Part shown: piece after piece, positions 1 to 5,926 of the stretch | Layout of the letters: each line of letters opens with the position of its first letter | Position numbering within the stretch: the stretch's first letter is position 1 | From: Anaerolineae bacterium | GTDB taxonomy: Bacteria; Chloroflexota; Anaerolineae; J102 | NCBI GenBank assembly: GCA_015493675.1 | Contig: WGCR01000629.1 | Coordinates: forward strand, 1-7,249 | Length of the DNA stretch: 7,249 bases | Direction of reading: 5' to 3' | Position numbers and translations under genes: made by a program | Notes under the pieces: model-generated | Databases searched by the model: none | What the model was told of the DNA's origin: nothing | What the model saw: the letters and a program-made list of their open reading frames with translations, nothing else

Positions 1-150
1 GTAGCGGGGAGACGTTCCCTCTCCCCGCCCCCTCTCCCGATTTCCCAACAGTCTCTTTCACTCCCACTCAACTTACTAGCTCTCACATCTTCTCTTCCCT
101 TTCCCACTTTATTTTGTGCTAATCGTGGTCTTGACAATGGGGACCACTTT
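1..150. other. Pyrimidine-rich non-coding tract with a 5' GC hairpin
   Basis: No credible protein is readable here in any + frame. Positions 4-12 (GCGGGGAGA) pair perfectly with 20-28 (TCTCCCCGC) around a 7-nt loop, a 9-bp GC-rich hairpin without a following T-run. Positions about 16-112 are almost entirely C and T on the + strand. GTGGTC at 125-130 and GACCAC at 142-147 form a second short inverted repeat. The frame of the downstream purB is closed by TGA at 132-134, and purB-like residues begin only around 150. The tract therefore abuts a broken gene and is not its normal leader. It could be an intergenic end joined by deletion or insertion, or an assembly junction. Confidence 0.5.
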
Positions 151-197
151 ATTCCGACCGCTCCCTCGAGATCGAACAGATCACCCGCCACGACGTC

Positions 198-1355
198 ATG
201 GCCGAGATCAAAGCCTTTGCCGAACAATGCCCGACAGGCGGCGGCGTCATCCATCTGGGCGCGACCAGCATGGATGTGGTGGATAACGCCGAGATCCTGC
301 GCCAGCAAGAAGCCCTGGACCTGATTCTGGCCGGGCTGAAGACGCTGATCGGGCGCTTCGCCGAGCTGTCGGAGCGTTACGCGGAGACGCCTGTCATGGG
401 CTACACCCACATCCAGCCGGCCGAGCCCACCACTCTGGGCTATCGCTTCGCCCAAACCCTGCAAGATATGCTGATGGATTGGGATGCATTGCGCCAGGTG
501 CGGGAGAAACTGCGCGGCAAGGGCTTCAAGGGCGCGACGGGAACCATGGCCTCGTATCAGCAACTGCTGCAAGAGACCGACGTCAGCGCGGGCGAGCTGG
601 AACGCCGCGCTCTGGCCGATCTGGGACTGGAGGCGTTCCCCGTCACCACCCAGACCTACCCCCGCAAGCAGGATTGGCTGCTGTTGAACGCGCTGGCGGG
701 CCTGGCCCAGAACCTCTATCGTTTCGCCTTCGATCTGCGCATCCTGCAATCCCCGGCCTTTGGCGAACTCTCCGAACCCTTCGGCCAGGGCCAGGTGGGG
801 TCTTCGGCCATGCCCTTCAAACGCAATCCCATCACCGCCGAGAAAATCGACAGTCTGGCCCGCTATGTGGCCACGCTGCCCGTCACGGCCTGGCACAACG
901 CCGCCCACAACTTGCTGGAACGCACTCTGGATGACTCCGCCAACCGCCGCATCATCATCCCCAACGCATTTCTGGCCCTGGATGAACTGCTGCAGGCCAC
1001 CACGCGTATCGCGGGGGAGATCAACGTATGGCCCGGAGCCATCCAGCGCAATCTCGACGCCTACGGCGTCTTCGCAGCCACAGAGCGACTGATGATGGAG
1101 GCAATGAAGGCGGACGGCGACCGTCAGCAGTTGCACGAAATCATCCGCGGACACAGCCTCACGGCCTGGGCTGCGGTGCAGCAGGGAAAGCCCAACCCTC
1201 TGGCCGATTTGCTGGCCACCGATCCCATCATCGTCACACTGCTTTCCCCACAACGCATCCGGGCGTTGCTGGAGGCAGGCGATTATGTGGGCGAAGCGCC
1301 ACAGCGGGCGCGGGCGCTGGCGGCAACAGCCCGACGCCTCCTGAAAGAAAAATGA
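198..1355 (+). CDS. purB: Adenylosuccinate lyase, N-terminally truncated (probably non-functional as it stands)
   Basis: Adenylosuccinate lyase cleaves SAICAR and adenylosuccinate, releasing fumarate, at two steps of purine synthesis; it is a cytosolic homotetramer of the fumarase/aspartase superfamily. Counting from the ATG at 198 (385 aa), visible landmarks are GATSMDVVDN (21-30), the general-acid histidine in YTHIQPAEPTT (H71), the superfamily signature GSSAMPFKRNP (201-211, catalytic-loop Ser) and ERTLDDSANRR (241-251). The ERTLDDSANRR, GDRQQLHE and VGEAPQRA segments resemble the animal-type ADSL subfamily more than the Bacillus type. The conserved TRHDVMAE segment, whose His is an active-site residue (H68 in B. 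subtilis), straddles the ATG: TRHDV is encoded at 183-197, in frame but upstream of the only start. That open stretch reaches back only to 135, after TGA 132-134, and contains no ATG, GTG or TTG. About 55-80 N-terminal residues are therefore missing. Family identity is certain; function of this copy is doubtful. No SD is seen before 198. Confidence 0.9.
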   Translation: MAEIKAFAEQCPTGGGVIHLGATSMDVVDNAEILRQQEALDLILAGLKTLIGRFAELSERYAETPVMGYTHIQPAEPTTLGYRFAQTLQDMLMDWDALRQVREKLRGKGFKGATGTMASYQQLLQETDVSAGELERRALADLGLEAFPVTTQTYPRKQDWLLLNALAGLAQNLYRFAFDLRILQSPAFGELSEPFGQGQVGSSAMPFKRNPITAEKIDSLARYVATLPVTAWHNAAHNLLERTLDDSANRRIIIPNAFLALDELLQATTRIAGEINVWPGAIQRNLDAYGVFAATERLMMEAMKADGDRQQLHEIIRGHSLTAWAAVQQGKPNPLADLLATDPIIVTLLSPQRIRALLEAGDYVGEAPQRARALAATARRLLKEK

Positions 1356-1731
1356 GAAAGTTTTAATCTGCCAATTTACGAAATGTGACAGAGCTTTCAT
1401 TATATGCTAAACTTGCGGACATTGATTCGCCTTTTTCATAGTCAACTGGCAGAGCCAGTGGCTTGATTAGGGCGCCAAGAAGGTGCGGTGGTACACGTCG
1501 TTATCATATCAGCATTCCTGCATTCATCTGAGTTGGCTTCCTGCACAGTTTATGATTATCGTTTCGTTGCGCTTCGCAGCGTCCGAAATGGAAATAGATA
1601 TTGTGACTATACAGGTATCCTGCAAAATGTTCTGCCACGAAGGCTCGAAGCTTCACAAAGACACGAAGAAAACCTTATATTTTCTCCTTCGTGCCTTCGT
1701 GTCTTCGTGGTTTTTTGCTTCGCTAAGTGAG
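1356..1731. other. Non-coding spacer with small palindromes
   Basis: I find no credible gene between purB and the insertion sequence; the open frames here have no family-like content. The stretch holds three inverted repeats. The first is ACTGGC (1445-1450) with GCCAGT (1454-1459) around a 3-nt loop. The second is CGTTGCG (1565-1571) with CGCAGCG (1575-1581), with one G-T pair. The third is the larger CTTCGTGG-type repeat at 1635-1710, listed separately. No T-tract terminator is seen directly after the purB stop. Confidence 0.55.
1635..1710. repeat. CTTCGTGG-type interspersed inverted repeat
   Basis: CCACGAAG (1635-1642) is the exact reverse complement of CTTCGTGG (1703-1710). Inside, CACGAA (1662-1667) pairs with TTCGTG (1688-1693), and GAAAA (1668-1672) pairs with TTTTC (1680-1684). 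The motif CTTCGTG occurs twice in the right half (1687-1693, 1695-1701), and its complement CACGAAG occurs twice in the left half. The right arm is followed by T6 at 1711-1716, so the unit could also end transcription on the + strand. Repeats of this CTTCGTG flavour often recur between genes in environmental bacterial genomes; whether it recurs here cannot be seen from one window. Confidence 0.55.
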
Positions 1732-1754
1732 CGTCTAAAAATTACCTCCCTTTT
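1732..1754 (+). repeat. Left terminal inverted repeat of the IS
   Basis: This 23-bp repeat begins CGTCTA and ends TCCCTTTT. It matches the reverse complement of 3146-3168 at 20 of 23 positions, with mismatches at positions 7, 14 and 15 counted from the outside. It overlaps the transposase stop codon (TAG at 1735-1737), so the coding frame runs into the element's end. Confidence 0.75.
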
Positions 1755-3006
1755 TCCTTGGTCGGATCGTGTAGTTCCAAGAAGGGCAAGTAGCGTGTTT
1801 TTCGATCATTAACAAAGCCATCTCTATGTCAGAGACAGAAAGGCCTTTTTCGTAGGCTTTCTCTATCAGCGTGGCTTCAACTCGCAGGCCGGTTTGCGTC
1901 GTCGTCCTGCGGACACCATCTAACAATATCTCGAAGGAGGTCAAGGGCGTACCCGCCCAAGTGCAACTGATCTGAGAAAAGAGCCGATGCTCGATCGGGT
2001 TCCATTTGGATGCGCCTGGCGGATAATGGCATACGGTGACAGAGATGCCAAAGGCATCAACGATTTTTTTTCTTGCAGGAGCTGTTTCCAGCGGCGAGAA
2101 CGATAGCCATTGCTGCCACCGCCATCCGCCAAGATAAGTAGTTCGGGGGGTCCGGGTATTGTTCCTGACCAAACTCTTGCCACCACCAGAGGATAGCGTC
2201 CACGGCAAATTCAGGCGTATCTGCGGATTGGCCCACAGCGACATAGCCAAGATTGCGCTGGATGTCATAGATGCCATAAGGCACAGCCCTGCCCTCAGCA
2301 TAGCTGGGAAAATCATGCGTGTTCACGGCTACGGCATCTTGACGCCATTGTTGGCCTCGTTGATAGAAGGAGCCGATCAATTCTTTCTTCTTGGTGTCCA
2401 CGCTAATCACAGGCCAGCCGGCTCGTTGAAAAGCCTCTTTCTGACTTTGAATGTACTGAAATTGTGCATCCCGGTCAGGATGCGGTTTCGGATGTAATCG
2501 CTTGACGTTGCTCCGAGGGCGGATCTTATGCTTGTGCAAAAGTCGTCGAATCGTTTCCCTGCTCAACGTAATGGACGCCTGTGTTTGCAAACCTGCCTGA
2601 ATCTTTGTCAGACTCTGCCGCAACCAACGTTTTTCGCTTTGCGGTTCACCCGCCATCTCTGGCGCCACCAGCGTCAGCAGTTTCTCTTCAATCTCGGGCT
2701 CTTTTTTTCGGTGCGCGGACGTCCTGCTCCAGGCAAACGAACACGATCTTCTGGCCGTCCTTCCAAATCCAAGGAGAGTTCCTGTTGCCCTTGCCGAATC
2801 GTCTTCTCTGATAGACCTGTGATCTGATGCACAAGCTTGATGCAGCCATAACCATGTCGATTCGCTTCTACTGCTGCATACCAGCGTCGCTGCTGCTCAT
2901 TCATCCGACTCATGACGACATTGATTTGGTGATGAATCGTTATGATATGCTCATCGCTGCCGCTCTGACAGACAGTACATTGACACTGATGAATAGATGG
3001 ACTCAT
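1735..3006 (-). pseudogene. ISAzo13-family DDE transposase, three frameshifts
   Basis: The transposase cuts and joins the IS ends. Joined across frames it would be about 424 aa, with a likely start at ATG 3006-3004 behind AAGGA (3018-3014). Segment 1 (3006 to about 2702) has a Cys-rich N-terminus (CQCTVCQ) and an HTH-like part (ITGLSEKTIRQG). Segment 2 (about 2701 to 2148) has LVAPEMAGEP, the first catalytic Asp in SVDTKKKELIG, and HDFPSYAEGRAVPYGIYD. Segment 3 (about 2147 to 2068) has the second Asp in LADGGGSNG. Segment 4 (about 2067 to 1735) has CHYPPGASKWNPIEHRLF with the catalytic Glu, then TTTQTGLRVEA and WNYTIRPR. These are hallmark ISAzo13 motifs, and all three DDE residues survive. 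The breaks lie at A7 (2708-2702), C6 (2150-2145) and A8 (2071-2064) on the coding strand, and each needs a -1 step to continue. Either the gene has decayed or homopolymers were under-counted. Confidence 0.9.
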
Positions 3007-3145
3007 GAGATTTTCCTTGCGTATTCTTGTGGGTTGAATGGGCAAGAATACCCCCTTTTTACCGCTTTCGCAACTTCTCGCCACTTGGACGCCTTGTTCA
3101 AACGGTTCTCATTCGACAGTTGAAACTCTCATAAAATACCCTCCG

Positions 3146-3168
3146 AAAAGGGAACTAATTTCTAGACG
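3146..3168 (-). repeat. Right terminal inverted repeat of the IS
   Basis: This is the partner of the left end, in inverted orientation (20 of 23 identities), and it ends in TAGACG on the + strand. The octamer GACGTGTA overlaps its outer edge (3165-3172) and recurs 19 bp further out at 3184-3191. The repeat lies about 140 bp upstream of the transposase start. Confidence 0.75.
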
Positions 3169-3198
3169 TGTACTAAGAAGGGGGACGTGTATAGTTAC

Positions 3199-3402
3199 TA
3201 GATATTATCGGAAATAACCTGCGGCGAGGCGAGCTATTAACCTTTCGCCCAATCACGTCCGAATCAATGATCAATGAGTAATGATTAAAGTGAAAACTAC
3301 GCTGATTTAGCCTTTAATCATTGTTCATTAATCATTGAGCTTTGTCGGCGGCAGCATTATGCCAGACGTGAGAAACAACTTTCTTATTTCCGATAACGTC
3401 TA
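3199..3402. repeat. MITE-like element with three concentric inverted repeats
   Basis: The outer arms are 3199-3217 and 3384-3402, with 17 of 19 positions complementary, including a perfect 13-bp core (TTATCGGAAATAA). The middle arms are TCACGTC (3253-3259) and GACGTGA (3365-3371), a perfect match. The inner arms are 3264-3290 and 3312-3338, with 24 of 27 complementary; two of the three mismatches would be G-U pairs in RNA. They enclose a 21-nt loop (3291-3311). The inner left arm is built from near-repeats of AATGAT. No open frame fits inside. The shape suits a small non-autonomous mobile element or a structured transcript. I see no convincing target duplication and the arms do not match the neighbouring IS ends. 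Confidence 0.6.
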
Positions 3403-3551
3403 ATATTCAACCGTTCCGAGAGACCGTCCATTGGCCGCAGGCCTGAGGTGCCCGACTTCAGTCGGCTGATTACTGCGACAGCGCCCAACTCATTTTGGAC
3501 ACACCCAATTAAAAAAGCCTATCTGGGCGGCTAATCCAACCCCTACATCTC
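3403..3551. other. Non-coding spacer with short palindromes
   Basis: No gene is visible. CAGGCCTG (3438-3445) is a perfect palindrome. CCGACT (3452-3457) and AGTCGG (3460-3465) form a tight hairpin with a 2-nt loop. Read on the minus strand, AGCC (3532-3529) and GGCT (3519-3516) followed by T6 (3516-3511) give a weak 4-bp terminator-like hairpin behind the main lipoprotein terminator; it may be chance. Confidence 0.4.
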
Positions 3552-3585
3552 AAAGCCCCCAGGCGTTGGTGCGTCCGGGGGCTTT
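3552..3585 (-). terminator. Intrinsic terminator of the minus-strand lipoprotein gene
   Basis: AAAGCCCCC (3552-3560) is exactly complementary to GGGGGCTTT (3577-3585). The stem can continue inward past one mismatch (GGCG with CGTC, using a G-U pair), leaving a small loop. It lies about 11 nt downstream of the lipoprotein stop codon on the minus strand. The T-tract is short and lies within the stem, so termination may be imperfect. The hairpin is symmetric and could act in both directions. Confidence 0.75.
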
Positions 3586-3596
3586 CATGCAAGAAT

Positions 3597-4091
3597 CTAT
3601 TTCACTTTCACTCCCAAGGTGAAGATAAGCTCACCATTCTTCACCTTGATGGCGGTAATGCCGCCCTTGCCATCGTTGTTTTTCGTGGCGAATGCGCTCA
3701 AGGCATTGCTCAACGCATTGCTGAAAGTTTTAACGGCCGGCGTATTGCCATCGACGCCGGGAATGGTCGATTGCACGGCATCTACATTGACGCCATCCTT
3801 GCCAGTGGTGATGGCAAAATCAATGCTGCCTTTCTTCTCATTTCCCAATAGTTTGAAATCGCCGGTGATACGCATGATATTGGGTTCAATCAACTCGACT
3901 TGTTCGATCTTGCCCACGAAGTTGTCACCTTCGACGCCGATATTATCGATAATCTTATTCAACGAATCCGCGCTCAAAGTCACATCCGCTGTGACGACGC
4001 CATTCTCATAGCCCAAATTGGAGCATCCCAAAGCGGCCAGCATCAGCAGAGCCAGGGTGAGAAAAATCAGTATTTGTCGCTTATGTCGCAT
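3597..4091 (-). CDS. Small lipoprotein of unknown function (164 aa)
   Basis: The product is predicted to be exported and lipid-anchored outside the cytoplasmic membrane. From the chosen start the N-terminus is basic (MRHKRQ), then has a hydrophobic segment (residues 7-21) ending in a lipobox-like LAALGC with Cys23. The mature part has no Cys-rich or catalytic motif I recognise. It alternates beta-prone stretches (VVTADVTLSADSLNKII, EPNIMRITGDFKL) and ends in GELIFTLGVKVK; the pattern is loosely like small lipid-binding lipoproteins, but I would not assign a family. An ATG 21 codons further upstream is in frame, but the start at 4091 has an RBS (AAGGAGAG) 7 nt before it and places the signal peptide correctly. 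The gene is monocistronic, with a terminator just after it and a divergent alr beyond its 5' end. It is visibly less GC-rich than alr, which may indicate different ancestry. Coding status is well supported; function is unknown. Confidence 0.85.
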   Translation of the reverse strand: MRHKRQILIFLTLALLMLAALGCSNLGYENGVVTADVTLSADSLNKIIDNIGVEGDNFVGKIEQVELIEPNIMRITGDFKLLGNEKKGSIDFAITTGKDGVNVDAVQSTIPGVDGNTPAVKTFSNALSNALSAFATKNNDGKGGITAIKVKNGELIFTLGVKVK

Positions 4092-4098
4092 TGCTTGT

Positions 4099-4106
4099 CT
4101 CTCCTT
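4099..4106 (-). promoter_or_regulatory. Ribosome binding site of the lipoprotein gene
   Basis: AAGGAGAG on the minus strand ends 7 nt before the ATG at 4091-4089. It decides between this start and the in-frame ATG at 4154, which has no comparable site. Confidence 0.75.
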
Positions 4107-4124
4107 GAAAGAATTGAAGCCGTC

Positions 4125-4130
4125 ATTATC
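4125..4130 (-). promoter_or_regulatory. Candidate -10 box (GATAAT) for the lipoprotein gene
   Basis: GATAAT on the minus strand (5 of 6 to the sigma-70 consensus) would start transcription near 4118, about 27 nt before the ATG and with the RBS inside the short leader. The -35 region is poor (TTGCAC-like, 18-bp spacing), so this rests mainly on the -10 and its position. A small inverted repeat (TGCAA 4150-4154, TTGCA 4159-4163) covers the -35 area. Confidence 0.35.
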
Positions 4131-4326
4131 CTCTAAGACGTTACGGAGGTGCAAAAAGTTGCATGACTGGAAGCCGGGAATGCAGTAGACCAGAGAACCG
4201 GAAGTGACGTCGCTGTCCCCCTGCTCCCGCCTGGGACTAAAAGCCCAAAATCAAATCGACTGAAATAGATTTCTTCATTTCAACGTATTTTCAGATATTC
4301 CAATTCACCGCCATTTTCGAACGCCC

Positions 4327-5454
4327 ATGTCAAAGCAGATAAAACTTACCAACTACGCCCTCATCGACCTCGACGCCATTGCGCATAACGTAGCAGCGCT
4401 GAAGCAACGCGTGGGGTCCGGCACAGAACTCTGGGCCGTGGTCAAGGCCAACGCCTACGGTCATGGCATTGTTCCCGTGGCCCGCACAGCCCTGTCTGCA
4501 GGCGCTACGCGCCTGGCCGTGGCCCGCATCGCCGAGGGAGTCGCGCTACGGCGGGCGGGCGTCACCGCCCCCATCCTGGTCATGGGCTATCACACCCCCG
4601 CCGAGACAGAGGCGGCCATTGCCCACGATCTGACCATGACCGTGAACGACGAGGCCTTTGTCCGGGCGTTGGCTGAGCAGGCCCGGGATGCAGGCGTCCA
4701 GGCGCAGGTGCATGTGAAGGTGGATACAGGCATGGGGCGCTTCGGGCGGCTTCCCGATGAGTTGCTTTCCTTTCTTGAGCGCCTGACGCACTATCCCCAA
4801 CTGGCGCTGGAGGGATTATGGACGCATTTTGCCACTGCAGATGAAGCGGACAAGACCTTTGCCCGCAAGCAGTTTGCCATGTTCCGCTACGCGGCCTTTC
4901 TGGCCCGAGACAAATTCGAAATCCCCTACCTGCATGTGGCCAACAGCGCGGCCATCCTGGATATGCCCGAAACGCATCTGGATGCGGCCAGACCTGGCAT
5001 CGCCATCTATGGCCTCTATCCCTCGGCCGAAGTCAGCGCCGACGTGGCGTTACGCCCGGCTCTCACCCTGGTCAGCCACGTTGGCCGGGTGCGCACGTTG
5101 CCGCCCGGAGCCAGCGTCAGCTATGGTCGCATCTTCATCGCCCAAAAGCGCACCCGCGTCGCCCTGCTCCCCATCGGCTATGGCGACGGCGTGCATCGGC
5201 TGCTTTCCAACCGGGGACAGGTGCTGATTCGGGGGCGGCGAGCGCGCATCATCGGCCGGGTGTGCATGGATAACATCATGGTGGATGTGACGGACGTCGA
5301 CGGGGTGCAGGAGGAGGACGAGGCTGTGCTCATCGGGCGACAGGGAGAAGATCGCATCTCCGCCGAAGAAGTGGCGACCTGCGCCCAGACAATCAATTAT
5401 GAGGTGACCACCAGCCTGCTGCCGCGGGCCACGCGGGTCTACATTGGCGGATAG
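4327..5454 (+). CDS. alr: Alanine racemase
   Basis: This cytosolic PLP enzyme interconverts L- and D-alanine, supplying D-Ala for peptidoglycan. All the signature elements of the fold-type III family are present in a full-length 375-aa protein. The PLP lysine is K40 in AVVKANAYGHG (37-47). R138 is in GMGRFGR. H203 and N206 are in HVANSAA, and R222 is in ARPGIAIYG, which contacts the cofactor. The second catalytic base is Y266 in SYGRIF. GYGDG is at 284-288 and M314-D315 in the CMDNIMVDVT substrate/dimer loop. Nothing is truncated. The ATG at 4327 gives the expected N-terminus (TNYALIDLDAIAHN), but the bases just before it (AACGCCC) show no Shine-Dalgarno, so translation may be leaderless or weakly initiated. 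It diverges from the lipoprotein gene and is followed by a candidate terminator. Its GC content is higher than that of the lipoprotein gene and the IS. Confidence 0.97.
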   Translation: MSKQIKLTNYALIDLDAIAHNVAALKQRVGSGTELWAVVKANAYGHGIVPVARTALSAGATRLAVARIAEGVALRRAGVTAPILVMGYHTPAETEAAIAHDLTMTVNDEAFVRALAEQARDAGVQAQVHVKVDTGMGRFGRLPDELLSFLERLTHYPQLALEGLWTHFATADEADKTFARKQFAMFRYAAFLARDKFEIPYLHVANSAAILDMPETHLDAARPGIAIYGLYPSAEVSADVALRPALTLVSHVGRVRTLPPGASVSYGRIFIAQKRTRVALLPIGYGDGVHRLLSNRGQVLIRGRRARIIGRVCMDNIMVDVTDVDGVQEEDEAVLIGRQGEDRISAEEVATCAQTINYEVTTSLLPRATRVYIGG

Positions 5455-5478
5455 AAAGGGCAATCGCAGAAAATTCGT

Positions 5479-5511
5479 GGGGCGAGCCAATTTTCGCCTC
5501 TTCATTTTTTT
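5479..5511 (+). terminator. Candidate intrinsic terminator after alr
   Basis: GGGGCGA (5479-5485) pairs with TCGCCTC (5494-5500), with one G-T pair, and a T7 run (5505-5511) follows a few bases later. A competing fold pairs GAAAATT (5469-5475) with AATTTTC (5489-5495). The site lies 25 nt after the alr stop and before the next gene group, the expected place for a terminator. Confidence 0.5.
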
Positions 5512-5523
5512 GACAAAACGTCG

Positions 5524-5529
5524 TACAAT
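5524..5529 (+). promoter_or_regulatory. Candidate -10 box (TACAAT) upstream of the lipoprotein/protease genes
   Basis: TACAAT is 5 of 6 to the -10 consensus and lies in the gap between the alr terminator and the next genes. The hexamer at normal spacing (TTCATT, 5501-5506) is a poor -35. A perfect TTGACA exists at 5510-5515 but is only 8 bp away, too close to act with this -10. Confidence 0.3.
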
Positions 5530-5582
5530 AGAAGAGTAGAAGTGCGCTTTTCCAGCTCATACGCTCTCCAAAAAGCGCGGCT

Positions 5583-5897
5583 GTGAACAAATCACGGGTT
5601 TCTCTTTCATCCTCACCATCTTTTTGCTGGCGGCATGTGTTCCCACATCGCCAGTAGAAAACACCGTTCCAGCTTCCACAGCCCAGGGGGACGGCGACGC
5701 CTGCCGTTACGCCCACCAGCACAGCCGGGCCCACGCGGGACGAATTGTATCTGCGACACGCCATCTACAACGGCAGACTCAGTCACACAAAAATCCTCAC
5801 CGGCGCGCTTTACGATTACGCCCAACCTCGATGGGCTACGCCCCAACAGCGGACCGCCATCCTCAAACGCATTTTCAAAGCCGCTCCTCGCCGCTGA
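5583..5897 (+). pseudogene. Short lipoprotein gene, frame-disrupted
   Basis: Two frames together read as one small exported lipoprotein. The frame through 5591-5690 encodes a hydrophobic signal (GFSFILTIFLLAAC) with a classic LAAC lipobox (Cys codon 5636-5638), then a Thr/Pro/Ser-rich start (VPTSPVENTVPAS). At the G5 run (5686-5690) the sense moves by +1 to a frame that continues the linker (TATPAVTPTSTAGPT) and a compact C-terminal part (DELYLRHAIYNGRLSH, TPQQRTAILKRIF), ending at TGA 5895-5897. The signal frame has no usable start codon: it is open back to 5540, after TAG 5537-5539. GTG 5583 in another frame would give MNKSR and join after a -1 step near 5595-5600. Either the gene is decayed or there are two small sequence errors. 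The C-terminal domain matches no family I recognise. It ends 40 nt before the protease start on the same strand, so it may share its transcript. Confidence 0.55.
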
Positions 5898-5926
5898 AAA
5901 ACGCTGGCCCACTCATGTTCGTATTC

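Larger units (their letters stand above)
1728..3172 (-). mobile_element. ISAzo13-family insertion sequence (about 1.45 kb), transposase decayed
   Basis: The element is bounded by imperfect terminal inverted repeats at 1732-1754 and 3146-3168 and carries one transposase gene on the minus strand that almost fills it. The pentamer CTAAG occurs on the + strand at 1723-1727 and at 3173-3177, each exactly 4 nt outside the matched repeats. A 5-bp target duplication would therefore put the ends at 1728 and 3172; the outer four bases match poorly, so the ends are uncertain by a few bases. Both flanks are non-coding, so no gene appears to be interrupted by this insertion. The three frame breaks in the transposase suggest the copy cannot move by itself, unless they are sequencing errors. 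Confidence 0.8.

Noticed and set aside
1..150. Missing purB N-terminus in another frame (simple frameshift)
   Set aside because: Translating the upstream sequence in the alternative frame gives a Ser/Pro/Leu-rich string with no similarity to the adenylosuccinate lyase N-terminus.
131..153. TTGACA at 131-136 as a -35 for purB
   Set aside because: No -10-like hexamer at normal spacing; TTTATT at 148-153 is only 11 bp away, and the gene is truncated here.
1483..1812. Open frames on + strand across the purB-IS spacer
   Set aside because: They cross the CTTCGTGG repeat and enter the IS end; no protein-like pattern or RBS.
3264..3338. CRISPR-like array from the repeated AATGAT units
   Set aside because: The repeats are short, irregular and mirror each other as an inverted repeat, with no unique spacers of constant length and no cas genes.
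5050..5505. Minus-strand open frame opposite alr
   Set aside because: Shadow of the alanine racemase; composition-driven, without recognisable motifs.
5510..5529. TTGACA followed by TACAAT as a promoter pair
   Set aside because: The spacing is only 8 bp instead of about 17, so the two hexamers cannot work together.
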